A DNA stretch of 33,750 nucleotides, from contig CAZYEN010000007.1 in the NCBI GenBank assembly GCA_964646465.1, forward strand, positions 1 through 33,750. Direction: 5' to 3'. Positions 1-10,163 of this stretch are shown piece after piece; the first letter of the stretch is position 1; every line of letters starts with the position of its first letter. This DNA is from CALRBF01 sp964646465 (GTDB taxonomy: Bacteria > Patescibacteriota > Minisyncoccia > SW-4-49-11). A model generated the notes under the pieces. That model saw nothing but the letters and a program-made list of their open reading frames with translations. It was not told the origin of the DNA and made no database searches. A program made the translations under genes and the position numbers.

Positions 1-1478
<1,478 letters not shown>

Positions 1479-1538
1479 ACGTCAGATTGTTCCTAAAAAA
1501 CATCTACTCTTTAAATATTCAGGATATAGTTATTGAAC

Positions 1539-1559
1539 CTTACAATTTTTAGTTGTAAG
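1539..1559 (-). other. hairpin in the 16S leader
   Basis: Arms CTTACAA and TTGTAAG enclose an A/T-rich loop about 65 nt upstream of the 16S 5' end. It lies in the leader transcribed from the promoter at 1608-1636 and could be a processing or antitermination element. Only the base pairing is seen; the role is inferred. Confidence 0.5.
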
Positions 1560-1607
1560 TTGATTGAATTATAAACGAACTATCTTGCTTTACAAGACGG
1601 TATGTAT

Positions 1608-1636
1608 ATAATAATTGAAATCTAAACTTTTGTCAA
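1608..1636 (-). promoter_or_regulatory. promoter of 16S rRNA
   Basis: On the minus strand there is a perfect -35 TTGACA (1636-1631), a 17-nt spacer and -10 TATTAT (1613-1608). This gives a leader of about 120 nt before the 16S gene. The spacer contains TTTAGATTTC, also present in the 23S promoter at the same distance from the -35 box. Confidence 0.85.
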
Positions 1637-1658
1637 GAGATTTTGGATCACTTTTGGT

Positions 1659-3257
1659 TTATTTTTGATTTAGTCTAGGAAATATGTGTAATTCCTCACC
1701 ATTTAAGAGTTTTTTCATCAATATTGAGGTGCTTGGCATAATAGGACTTATAGCTTCTGTAATCCAAGCTAAATCTTGTAGCCACTTTTTAATATTTTGT
1801 TCTAATTCTAATTTTTGACCTGATTTATATAATTCCCAAGGTTTAGTTATCTCAATTTCTTTTCCAACATTAGTTATCATTAAAAAAATAATTTTTATTG
1901 CACCATAAATATCATTTTGTTCCATACTATTTTTATAAAAACCATATAATGATTCGCTACTTATTGATTTTGAAGATAATAAACTATCTATCTCAATATC
2001 AAATTTACTAGTGTCATTCAAACCTAAGTTTATAAGAGATTGTATTTTTTCTGTATCGTCAATAAAGTCTGGTAATTCAAAGAAAAGTTTTATATCATAT
2101 TTCTTAGCCATACCAACTACTCTGCTAAAGGTATTGCCAAATTTATTGACTAGTTCAGATTCATATACTGACATAATCTTATCTTTGGTAATGTCTCCGT
2201 CATTACCAATTTTCATTTCTCTTAAAATAACATATCTTAGAATATCATTCCCTAGATTATCTGTAATTTGATTAAATTCTAAGATAATATCTTGTGGCTT
2301 TATAACATTACCAATGCTTTTACTCATTTTTCGTCCTCCAGATAAGAAAAAGCCTGTAATTAACATTGTTTTTGGTAATTTATCTTCAGGTACCCCAAGA
2401 GCTAGTAAAAAGGCAGGCCAAAATATAGTATGAAATTTCATTATATCTTTACCCATAACTTGTAAATCTGGAGACCAAATATCTTGAATTTTCTCAAGAA
2501 TTTCATCTATGGATAAATTATTAATATCAATACTATGACTAGCTAAAATTCCAGACATATAGTTAAATAAAGCATCAATCCACACATATAAAGTTTGAGT
2601 GGTATCAAATGGCACCGGTATTCCCCAACTCACTTTTTCTCTGGTGACTGAGAAATCACCCACATCTGGATTTTTAAGTAATTCTATTGCCTCATTTCGT
2701 CGTGATTCTGGAATAATTTTAATAGTATTATTCTCTATTAACTCTCTAACTCTATCTTTATACTTAGTAAGCCGAAAGAAGTAATTTTTTTCTAAGATTA
2801 TCTGGGGTTTTTCATCATGATAGGGACACAAGCCCCCTTCTCTTAATTCAGATTGAGTGACAAAAGATTCATCTCCCACACAGTACAAAGCTTCATAAGA
2901 ATGTGGATAAACCGCATCATTTTCCAATAGTTTGGTAATTACAAACTGACACAGAGCCTTATGCACTGGATTAGTGGTACGGATAAAATAATCATAGCTT
3001 AACTCAGAATAATCCCAAGCTTCTTGCCAAATAGATGACATTTGATCAGTATATTCTTGTTCAGATAAATTATTCTTATAAGCAGCATCGGCTACCTTTT
3101 GTCCATGCTCATCAGTTCCTGTTAAAAAAAATGTCCCAAAAGAAAATTGCCGATGATAGCGAGCTAAAACATCAGCAATAGTGGTAGCATAATAATGTCC
3201 AAGATGAGGTTCTCCATTTAAGTAATAGATTGGAGTCGTGACAAAAAACTTTTTCAT
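1659..3257 (-). CDS. metG: methionyl-tRNA synthetase
   Basis: This class Ia synthetase charges tRNA-Met in the cytoplasm. The 532-residue protein opens with the family N-terminus (TTPIYYLNGEPHLGH; HIGH-type motif at residues 18-21) and has the KMSKS loop at 310-314. The connective-peptide insert has only two scattered cysteines (C126, C144) in place of a CxxC pair, so it looks like the form that has lost the zinc knuckle. The anticodon-binding helical domain follows the KMSKS loop. The protein ends soon after it, so the C-terminal tRNA-binding extension found in some longer bacterial enzymes is absent. It lies 42 nt downstream of greA on the same strand and the two may be co-transcribed. No Shine-Dalgarno sequence is evident. 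Confidence 0.97.
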   Translation of the reverse strand: MKKFFVTTPIYYLNGEPHLGHYYATTIADVLARYHRQFSFGTFFLTGTDEHGQKVADAAYKNNLSEQEYTDQMSSIWQEAWDYSELSYDYFIRTTNPVHKALCQFVITKLLENDAVYPHSYEALYCVGDESFVTQSELREGGLCPYHDEKPQIILEKNYFFRLTKYKDRVRELIENNTIKIIPESRRNEAIELLKNPDVGDFSVTREKVSWGIPVPFDTTQTLYVWIDALFNYMSGILASHSIDINNLSIDEILEKIQDIWSPDLQVMGKDIMKFHTIFWPAFLLALGVPEDKLPKTMLITGFFLSGGRKMSKSIGNVIKPQDIILEFNQITDNLGNDILRYVILREMKIGNDGDITKDKIMSVYESELVNKFGNTFSRVVGMAKKYDIKLFFELPDFIDDTEKIQSLINLGLNDTSKFDIEIDSLLSSKSISSESLYGFYKNSMEQNDIYGAIKIIFLMITNVGKEIEITKPWELYKSGQKLELEQNIKKWLQDLAWITEAISPIMPSTSILMKKLLNGEELHIFPRLNQK

Positions 3258-3299
3258 ATATCTATTACTATATCAGATTAATACTTTTGCTTCAAGTAT

Positions 3300-3755
3300 C
3301 TACTTAATCTCCAAAATAGTATATTTTTGGATACCTGCTGGAGTTTCTACCTCTACTTCTTCCCCTACACTGTGATGCATAAAAGCTTGTCCAAGAGGAG
3401 ACTCATCAGATATTTTTCTCTCAGCTGGGTTAGCTTCTGATGGACCTACGATTAAGAATTCCCTATCTCCTGCACCATTTCTTACCTTAATTTGAGAACC
3501 TAAAGATACAAATTGAGAGTTAGTTGGAGATTCTACTACTTCAGCATTACGAATCAAATCTTCCAATTCTAGAATTTTAGATTCATTGAAGGCCATATCA
3601 TTTTTAGCTTCATGATATTCTCCATTTTCTTTAAGATCTCCTTGTTCTTTAGCAGCCTTAATCTTTTCGATTATTTCTTTACGCCTCAAAACCAGAGCTT
3701 CAAGTTCTACTTGTGCCTTTTCAAGACCCGATTGTGTCATATGATATTTCTTCAT
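3300..3755 (-). CDS. greA: transcription elongation factor GreA
   Basis: GreA enters the RNA polymerase secondary channel and stimulates cleavage of backtracked transcripts. The 151-residue length is usual for the family. The N-terminal coiled coil (residues about 8-75) carries the acidic tip sequence GDLKENGEYHEAK, with D and E residues that position the catalytic metal. The C-terminal FKBP-like domain contains SPLGQAFMHHSVGEEV. The ATG at 3755 gives the family start MKKYHMTQSG. Downstream lies metG. The divergent neighbour is the PriA homologue, with a shared regulatory gap of about 115 nt. Confidence 0.97.
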   Translation of the reverse strand: MKKYHMTQSGLEKAQVELEALVLRRKEIIEKIKAAKEQGDLKENGEYHEAKNDMAFNESKILELEDLIRNAEVVESPTNSQFVSLGSQIKVRNGAGDREFLIVGPSEANPAERKISDESPLGQAFMHHSVGEEVEVETPAGIQKYTILEIK

Positions 3756-3836
3756 ACTTGAATATAATTAATTTAATAAAATACAGTAAATACTTATATT
3801 TTATATTGGGCTTAATTCTGGTTGATGTGATTTGAT

Positions 3837-3855
3837 ATTCACTTTTACTGTGAAT
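3837..3855. promoter_or_regulatory. inverted repeat in the greA/priA intergenic region
   Basis: Arms ATTCAC (3837-3842) and GTGAAT (3850-3855) with a 7-nt spacer lie between the divergent genes and just upstream of a TATACT box at 3860-3865. An operator is possible but nothing else supports it. Confidence 0.35.
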
Positions 3856-3871
3856 GGAGTATACTATATAT

Positions 3872-5809
3872 ATGTATATTTTGCAAGTAGTACCCATTCT
3901 CAAACTTCCTGGGCAGATGAGCCGCACTTTAACTTACTATTCATCCGAAAAGATACTTCCGGGTAGTCTTGTCATAGTTGAAGTTCGTACTTCGTATATT
4001 ACATCAATTGTTTACTTTTGTCAAGAGTTGACAAAAGATAAGCAAAATATCCGTAAATTTGCTAGTTTTAGTCCTAAACCCATAGAAAAGAGTTTTTCTA
4101 ATACTCCACTCTTAACTGACAATCAATTAAAGTTAGCTGAATGGATTAGTAACTATTATGCTCATCCGTTGGGTAATATTATGAAGTGGTTTTTACCTAG
4201 ATTATCAAATAAAATCAAAAGATATCCCAAAATACTAGAATCTCCTTCTGCTAACTTACAACTTGGAGCAAAATATATACCTAAATTAATCATTTATCCT
4301 ACTTCTAAAAGACTTAAGCATTACCATCAAATTATCCTTCAAAACCAAGGACAGATTCTAATTTTAACTCCAGACAATATTAGTCTTGAAACCCTAACTC
4401 AAGAATTACAAAACCATCAACCTATCATTATTAATTCAGGACTAAAAACAAGCGAATTTAGAAAAATGTGGATGCAAATCAAGTCTGGAGAAGCCAAATT
4501 AATTCTAGGGACTAGAAGTAGCTTATTCCTACCATTTCAAAATTTAGAACATATTATTATAGAAGATGAGTCATCAGAAGCTTATTATTCTTTTGAGACC
4601 AAACCACATTATCAAACTACTACAATTGCACTCAAGTTAGCTAAATTACATAAAGCTACTTTGACTTTAGCCTCTAATCTACCCAGTATTAACAGTTTGA
4701 ATATTTTAGAAAATAGTCACTTAAGTCTACCAGCTGAATTTTATCCAAGCAATAATAACTTGAAAACGGAATTGATAGAAATGTCCGTAGAGTTTTATAA
4801 AGGAAACAAAAAGTTGCTATCAATTCCGGCTAAAAAAGCAATTACGAAGGCACTTAAACAAAATCAATCTGTTATTATCTATATCAACCGTCGTGGTGAA
4901 TCACTATATATGTCTTGTCGTGATTGTGGATATCACTTAAGAGACCCAAAATCTGGTACTTTATTAACCGTACATAGAGTAGATACTTTGCCAAAAAAAA
5001 TTACCAACTATAATGAGAGTCAAATCCTGATGTCACATACATCTCGTAAATGGTTCAAGATGATACATAAATGTCCTCAATGCAAATCTCTTAATCTCAA
5101 ACAAGGAGGTATAGGAATACAAAAAATACAATCTATGATACAAGAGTTATATCCACAAAATCCCAATTTCATTCTCTCCAGCGACACTGCCTCTGATGTC
5201 AGTACACAAAAAAATATTATAGACCAATTTATACATACCAGTCCCGCTATATTGCTAAGTACTAGTATGATTCATAAATTTTTAGATATTATCCCTCAAA
5301 CAATTACGATTATTCCATCAGCGGAATCTTTGATTAATTTTCCAGATTATAGCATTCAAGAAAAATCAATTCAGACCTTAACTGAACTTATTCAACATAG
5401 TAAAAAAACTTTTATCCAAACCTTCACTACCTGGAATAGAGATGAAGAATTACCATCCCATATTTATAATATTATTAATCGCCCAATAGCAGAACTTTGG
5501 CAACAAGAATATAATAATAGAAAATTATATCAATATCCTCCTCATTATGAGATTATTGCCATTCACTCTCAGCATAGCAAGCGACAATTCGCACTAGATC
5601 AGGCTTTAAGGATTAAAACAGCTCTTGATAATATCAGTATCAAGGCTTTAGGGCCATTAGAAAAATATTTAGCTAAAGGCAAAGGTGTATATAAATTTAC
5701 ACTAATTATACAAAGCTCCCCCTCTCAAGCTAAGATAATTAAAGCTAAATTAGTACCCATCTTAGAAAGAGGACAGGATATTGAGATTAATCCTCAGAAT
5801 TTATTATAA
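3872..5809 (+). CDS. priA: PriA-like replication restart protein with degraded helicase motifs
   Basis: This is a homologue of primosomal protein N', normally a superfamily II helicase that reloads the replisome at stalled forks. The ATG at 3872 is chosen because family members start like MYILQVVPILKLPGQ; an in-frame ATG at 3854 is an alternative. The N-terminal 3'-DNA-binding domain (about 1-105) and C-terminal domain (from about 505, YQYPPHYEI) are recognisable, as are GTRSSLFLPF, NRRGES (339-344), CRDC (349-352) and CPQC (391-394). The Walker A loop GxTGSGKT is replaced by IYPTSKRLKH (141-150). The DEEH box reads EDES (near 220-224). The AGRAGR arginine-finger motif is absent and the middle zinc cysteines are lost. 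The frame is open throughout, so this is probably a selected non-catalytic protein, not a decaying gene. Confidence 0.88.
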   Translation: MYILQVVPILKLPGQMSRTLTYYSSEKILPGSLVIVEVRTSYITSIVYFCQELTKDKQNIRKFASFSPKPIEKSFSNTPLLTDNQLKLAEWISNYYAHPLGNIMKWFLPRLSNKIKRYPKILESPSANLQLGAKYIPKLIIYPTSKRLKHYHQIILQNQGQILILTPDNISLETLTQELQNHQPIIINSGLKTSEFRKMWMQIKSGEAKLILGTRSSLFLPFQNLEHIIIEDESSEAYYSFETKPHYQTTTIALKLAKLHKATLTLASNLPSINSLNILENSHLSLPAEFYPSNNNLKTELIEMSVEFYKGNKKLLSIPAKKAITKALKQNQSVIIYINRRGESLYMSCRDCGYHLRDPKSGTLLTVHRVDTLPKKITNYNESQILMSHTSRKWFKMIHKCPQCKSLNLKQGGIGIQKIQSMIQELYPQNPNFILSSDTASDVSTQKNIIDQFIHTSPAILLSTSMIHKFLDIIPQTITIIPSAESLINFPDYSIQEKSIQTLTELIQHSKKTFIQTFTTWNRDEELPSHIYNIINRPIAELWQQEYNNRKLYQYPPHYEIIAIHSQHSKRQFALDQALRIKTALDNISIKALGPLEKYLAKGKGVYKFTLIIQSSPSQAKIIKAKLVPILERGQDIEINPQNLL

Positions 5810-5823
5810 TAGAAAATTAGCCC

Positions 5824-5867
5824 CATCCACCTCCAGCACTAAGTGCCACCTCCTCCGAAGGAGGACA
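5824..5867 (-). repeat. palindromic repeat unit A (half of a head-to-head pair)
   Basis: Read on the minus strand: a hairpin of CCTCC/GGAGG around a TTC-type loop, then GTGG, a second small hairpin (GCACTTAGTGC), then GGAGGTGGA. This is the same architecture as the units at 5884, 11347 and 11786, although the bases differ. It sits in the gap between the converging priA-like and lamin-tail genes and could also act as a terminator. Confidence 0.75.
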
Positions 5868-5883
5868 AATTATTCGATATTGT

Positions 5884-5923
5884 TGTCTCCCTTTGGAGGG
5901 AGTACCCGTAGGGGGAGGGTGGA
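5884..5923 (+). repeat. palindromic repeat unit B (half of a head-to-head pair)
   Basis: Plus-strand unit: CTCCC/GGGAG hairpin, TACCCGTA small hairpin, then GGAGGGTGGA. It faces unit A across about 16 nt, and the inner edges are GACAA and TTGTC, complementary to each other. Architecture is shared with units A, C and D. Confidence 0.75.
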
Positions 5924-5940
5924 AAAATTTACAATAATCA

Positions 5941-8250
5941 CTATCCCTCTTTCCTATACTTAACCCATATCAAATATCCCCACCAGATTAGATTTAATGT
6001 AATAGCAGTGATAAATATTCCATATTTAGCTAGGAATTCTTGTAGAAGAGTATTATTCTTAAGTCTAATATCTGATGCTCCTGGAATATTATATTCATCT
6101 AAACCTCTATAGTCTTTGGTTGTAGTAGATATTAGATTAGATTGATTATTATCTAATTCTGATACTGTTTTTGGCTGTATATTATCAATACTAGACTTTT
6201 TGATGATTGGAGTAGCTCTAATCTGGCCACTATTCCATGGGATTAATCTAATTTCCCCATCATAAACTTCTATAAATCCTGTTAGAGTCACAATATCTCC
6301 CTTTTTCATCTTGGGTTTAGTGACTTTATCAGAGTATAGTTTGACCGTAGTATTTTGATTTTTATTATTTATTACCAGTTTGGTTTTGGTATTAGTATCT
6401 AAGACTCCTGTTATATTAACTATTTTACCCCAATCTGAATTTTCTAATTTGGTCATATTTTGAGTTTGGATGTCTATTGATTTCTCCAAGATTATCTGTA
6501 TATTATCTATCGAGTTGGTTTTAATATATTGTTGCGTATCAGTATTATGCCACTCAGCTTGAATTTTAACTATATCTCCTTCTTTTAGCGTTGGGAATCG
6601 ATTCTGTCTATCATATACTTTAATAACTCTATTATCTTTGATGATATAAAAACTATTCTCCACCAATTTCCCTACTGGAATAATAACTTGACCTTCAATG
6701 TCTATATATTCTCCATCTTCTATTTGCAGTAAATTATCTATATTTTCAATCCCAATATAGTTTTTAGTGCTATCTGCATTCTCTTTTTCTGTGAATATAT
6801 TCGGAGCATTAGGAGTTATAGTCTGAGTCCAACCCCAGCCTTGTAAAATTGGAATATATGACAGTCCCTTATAGGCTTTAATATAGGAGGTGTTTGATTG
6901 TATTTGATTATAATTATCTGTAAGAGTAATTGTCTCACTGGTATTATTAAGAGCAATTTTAGTCTCTGATTGATTATAAGTTTTATAGCCTTTAGCTGGG
7001 ATGATACCTGATAAAATATAGCTTTTAGCTAAATCAGATATTTTCCAACTTGTTAAATCTATATCTTGTTCCGTATTATTATAAAGTTCTATAAATTCTT
7101 CTCCTGAGTTTGGGTATGGATAAATCTCAGATATGATAACACTTCCAATATTGTATTTTGTTAATTGGGGGATTATTGGAATAAATGGCTTTGGATCAAT
7201 AGGAATAATTTCTACAGGTGGAGATACTGGAGCTATATTAATAGAATTTGGTGAAGGGATTATATTCCAAATCCAAATATTATCTACATACATATAACTA
7301 TATCCTTTTTGAGACTCTTTCATTGTATAATCTACTTGGGATTGAATTTTGCCGTCTGGATCATATAATATTACTGAGTCACTACCATTATTCAGCCCAA
7401 TTTTAAGCCCCACTCCATCTTCTAAGAGCAAAAATTCTTTGGCAGGGATGATACCAGTTAAAGTCTGTATAGTAGAGCCACCATCTTGTATATCATCTAA
7501 TTTCCAATTTTGTAAATCAATGTCTTTATCAGTAGTATTATATAATTCAACAAATTCCTTTCCACCATCTATTGGATTTGGATAAATTTCGGATATTATA
7601 ACTCCTCCATAAGATATGTTTTCTGATTCTGGAGTAGGGGGAGGAGTGGGTGTAGAAATATTCAAAGGTGAATGAGGTTTTACCTCCCAAACTAAATTAC
7701 TCACTTTATGTAAAGATTCATTTTGTTTAGTAGTATAAGGCCATTTATCACGAAAATTGACCGCATCAATAGTTATACCCTTGCTATCTCTTAGCTCTAT
7801 ATATGCTCCTTTATCATTACTTAGAGTCCCAAAGTTACTACTAGTTATATTAATAACCTTATTAATAGGTGGGAGACTAGTTTGAGTTGAGGTAATTCTA
7901 CGAAGAAGCAAATAGTCAGTAATAGTACCAGATAAAGATATTGTCTTATCCCCTGAGCCAGATAAAATTCTTAAAGTCCAGCCATCTAATATAATTGGTG
8001 TACTAGGATTAGAATTCTTTAGTTCAATAAATTCATCCCCCGAACCTGGTGCATTATCTTTCCAGTCGGTATAGCCAATATAATTAATCTCATTTATCTC
8101 AACTGATTGAAAGTTAGCAAACGTAGAATTAGGGATAAACAAAAATAGCCCCAAGATAAGGGCTATAAGTTTAGGAAATTGTATTGTCTGTATTATTATC
8201 TTGTGGATTTTGATTAGGTTCAGTTTTATTTGGCTCATATGTATATGCAT
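5941..8250 (-). CDS. lamin-tail-domain surface protein with OB-fold repeats
   Basis: This is a 769-residue exported protein. Residues 1-45 form a signal peptide (hydrophobic LIALILGLFLFI, then STFA). Three lamin-tail-like domains follow, near 48-170, 216-330 and 380-485; the second and third share VIISEIYP and EF(V/I)ELYN and are divergent tandem copies. Proline-rich linkers separate them. Two OB-fold-like segments lie near 500-590 and 605-695 (GDIVKIQAEW; GDIVTLTGFIEVYDGEIRLIP). A C-terminal membrane helix (about 742-762) ends in YRKEG. This suggests a cell-surface protein anchored at its C-terminus that binds extracellular polymers, possibly DNA; function is inferred. The start overlaps the upstream gene by 80 nt, so a later non-ATG start is possible. 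Confidence 0.85.
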   Translation of the reverse strand: MHIHMSQIKLNLIKIHKIIIQTIQFPKLIALILGLFLFIPNSTFANFQSVEINEINYIGYTDWKDNAPGSGDEFIELKNSNPSTPIILDGWTLRILSGSGDKTISLSGTITDYLLLRRITSTQTSLPPINKVINITSSNFGTLSNDKGAYIELRDSKGITIDAVNFRDKWPYTTKQNESLHKVSNLVWEVKPHSPLNISTPTPPPTPESENISYGGVIISEIYPNPIDGGKEFVELYNTTDKDIDLQNWKLDDIQDGGSTIQTLTGIIPAKEFLLLEDGVGLKIGLNNGSDSVILYDPDGKIQSQVDYTMKESQKGYSYMYVDNIWIWNIIPSPNSINIAPVSPPVEIIPIDPKPFIPIIPQLTKYNIGSVIISEIYPYPNSGEEFIELYNNTEQDIDLTSWKISDLAKSYILSGIIPAKGYKTYNQSETKIALNNTSETITLTDNYNQIQSNTSYIKAYKGLSYIPILQGWGWTQTITPNAPNIFTEKENADSTKNYIGIENIDNLLQIEDGEYIDIEGQVIIPVGKLVENSFYIIKDNRVIKVYDRQNRFPTLKEGDIVKIQAEWHNTDTQQYIKTNSIDNIQIILEKSIDIQTQNMTKLENSDWGKIVNITGVLDTNTKTKLVINNKNQNTTVKLYSDKVTKPKMKKGDIVTLTGFIEVYDGEIRLIPWNSGQIRATPIIKKSSIDNIQPKTVSELDNNQSNLISTTTKDYRGLDEYNIPGASDIRLKNNTLLQEFLAKYGIFITAITLNLIWWGYLIWVKYRKEG

Positions 8251-8803
8251 TATGTAATTCTACAGTTCTATTGGCCTCAGCAAATTTTAGGATAATATCC
8301 TTTGCCTTGTAAGGGTAAGGTATATCATCAAAAAATAAGGTTTTCTGATCGGCTCCAGACGTCTGTATTCTAACATCACCAAAATTAAATATATTTGAAA
8401 AAAAGCCTTTAGCAACGACTTCTATATCTTGTACATTTCCAATATCTGCCTCGGACACTTTACGATGAAAAAAGTCAATCTGATCAATAGTAAGGACCCT
8501 CTGATTAGTCACAATATAAGCATCTAGATAATAATGCGTCCAGGTTAAAAAGGCAGTATATAAAATAAATAGAATAATCAATGTAATCATAAAATCAAAA
8601 ACCGCTCCAAAAAATGGATCTTGTAATATTGTTATACTATTGGGAATAATATTAGATAAAATTAATACTATTGCTAATAAAATTAAATTAAGTATATACG
8701 GCATTATAAGAAAGAATATAGCTCTTCTAAAGACAATTTTTACTTCCTCATCTTTATGTTGACCCGGGAAGTGTAAGTGTTTACCTGTGATTCTATCTAG
8801 CAT
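8171..8803 (-). CDS. membrane protein with bacterial PH (bPH2, YdbS-like) domain
   Basis: This 210-residue protein has an N-terminal segment MLDRITGKHLHFPGQ typical of this family, two membrane helices (about 28-50 and 68-90) and then a bPH2 domain (about 92-185). The domain shows YIVTNQRVLTIDQIDFFHRKVSEADI and NFGDVRIQTSG. The tail is polar and Asn-rich. Such proteins are thought to be inner-membrane scaffolds, but the substrate is unknown. It lies in a minus-strand run with ruvB, a small membrane protein and the lamin-tail protein; its 3' end overlaps the lamin-tail gene. Confidence 0.88.
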   Translation of the reverse strand: MLDRITGKHLHFPGQHKDEEVKIVFRRAIFFLIMPYILNLILLAIVLILSNIIPNSITILQDPFFGAVFDFMITLIILFILYTAFLTWTHYYLDAYIVTNQRVLTIDQIDFFHRKVSEADIGNVQDIEVVAKGFFSNIFNFGDVRIQTSGADQKTLFFDDIPYPYKAKDIILKFAEANRTVELHNAYTYEPNKTEPNQNPQDNNTDNTIS

Positions 8804-8811
8804 ATTATTGT

Positions 8812-9018
8812 TTAATTAGTTAGATTCAAAATTGACTGTAGATTCATAAAAAGTAAAATTAATAAAAAAGCACTCCCCACAATATAGGAAATAGTAGAGA
8901 CAATACCTATTTTATTATTAATCCCAAAAGCAAAAATATGATATATCATAACGATACTACCAATTACACAAGCTAAAAGTATAATTATATAAGTAGCAAT
9001 AAATAATTGATTAGACAT
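8812..9018 (-). CDS. small two-helix membrane protein
   Basis: This 68-residue protein has two hydrophobic helices (about 6-30 and 38-62) joined by a short loop, FGINNKIG. No family is recognised. It is packed between ruvB (6 nt upstream) and the bPH2 protein (8 nt downstream), which supports it being a real gene of that transcription unit. It resembles the small paired-helix proteins often found beside pilin or secretion genes, but none is present here. Confidence 0.65.
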   Translation of the reverse strand: MSNQLFIATYIIILLACVIGSIVMIYHIFAFGINNKIGIVSTISYIVGSAFLLILLFMNLQSILNLTN

Positions 9019-9024
9019 AAATAT

Positions 9025-10029
9025 CTATATTAAAAGTTTCTGAGGAGGTGTTTTGCCAAAATACTCATAACATAAATTAGTGACCATTCTACCCTTTGGA
9101 GTCCTCTGCAAAAGACCTTGCCGCATCAGAAATGGCTCATAAATCTCCTCGATGGTCACCGTTTCCTCGGAGGTAGAGGCTGCCAAAGTAGACAGACCAA
9201 CTGGACCACCATTGAATATATTCATAATAGTCTCAAGGATTTTCCTATCCCCCGCCTCAAGCCCCTTATCGTCTACATCTAGGAGCTCAAAAGTCTCTTT
9301 GATAACTTTATTATCAATAACACCATCATTATGAACTTCAGCAAAGTCTCTAACTCTTTTTAATAATCTATTTGCTACTCTGGGGGTGTGGCGACTTCTA
9401 GTCGCAATATGCTGATAAACCTCTGGAGAATCCGCTTTTACAGATAGAATATTACTAGACCTCTTTAAAATATCTATAATATGACCTTGATTATAAAAGT
9501 CAAAACTATAAATATTCCCAAAACGACTACGGAATGGCCCAGATAATGAGCCGAATTTAGTCGTAGCTCCAATCAGAGTAAATTTTGGCAAATCAAGTCT
9601 CAAAGTTCGAGCAGATGGACCCTTTCCTACAATAATATCCAAGACAAAATCCTCCATAGCTGAGTATAAAATCTCTTCCAAAGTCTTAGATAATCTGTGA
9701 ATTTCATCAATAAACAAAATATCTCCTGCCTCTATATTGGTAAGGATTGAAGCTAAGTCACCCGCCTTCTCAAGAGCTGGACCTGAAGTCACCTTCATAT
9801 TAGATCCCAGATATTTAGCAATAAGATAAGCTAAACTAGTCTTCCCAAGTCCAGGAGGTCCATAGAATAAGAGATGATCCAAAGCCTCTCCCCTTTTCTG
9901 AGCTGCCTGAATTGAAATAGAAAGATTTTTTTTAATTTGGTCTTGCCCAATATACTCATCAAAAGTCTGAGGTCTCAAACTCTGGTCTATACTGCTATCT
10001 TCTTGTATTTCTTTTGATGATGTAATCAT
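9025..10029 (-). CDS. ruvB: Holliday junction branch migration helicase RuvB
   Basis: RuvB is the AAA+ motor that drives branch migration with RuvA. The 334-residue length is usual. Visible features are LRPQTFDEYIGQ near residue 18, Walker A GPPGLGKTS (57-65), Walker B DEIH (108-111), sensor 1 GATT (154-157) and the RSRFG arginine-finger region (about 167-171). A C-terminal winged helix follows (GGPVGLSTLAASTSEE, then EPFLMRQGLLQRTPKGR). ruvA and ruvC are not in the window. The start at 10029 gives the short polar N-terminus usual in the family. No Shine-Dalgarno sequence is evident. Confidence 0.98.
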   Translation of the reverse strand: MITSSKEIQEDSSIDQSLRPQTFDEYIGQDQIKKNLSISIQAAQKRGEALDHLLFYGPPGLGKTSLAYLIAKYLGSNMKVTSGPALEKAGDLASILTNIEAGDILFIDEIHRLSKTLEEILYSAMEDFVLDIIVGKGPSARTLRLDLPKFTLIGATTKFGSLSGPFRSRFGNIYSFDFYNQGHIIDILKRSSNILSVKADSPEVYQHIATRSRHTPRVANRLLKRVRDFAEVHNDGVIDNKVIKETFELLDVDDKGLEAGDRKILETIMNIFNGGPVGLSTLAASTSEETVTIEEIYEPFLMRQGLLQRTPKGRMVTNLCYEYFGKTPPQKLLI

Positions 10030-10082
10030 AGATTACTATAGTTATATAATATAATTATAGTATATTTTGGAAGATTTGTACA

Positions 10083-10119
10083 TAGCATTTATTATTTGTG
10101 CTATAAATAATAAATACTA
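10083..10119 (-). other. long AT hairpin after the cyclotransferase gene
   Basis: AT-rich arms of about 14 nt (AGCATTTATTATTT and its near complement at 10105-10118) lie between the cyclotransferase gene and ruvB. There is no clear T-run on the minus-strand side, so it is not a typical terminator; it could protect the transcript 3' end. Confidence 0.4.
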
Positions 10120-10163
10120 ATTAAGGAATAATTGGAATATAATCCAAGTTATCTGCAAAATAT

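Noticed and set aside
5821..5925. CRISPR array
   Set aside because: Two inverted palindromic units, not regularly spaced direct repeats, and no cas genes.
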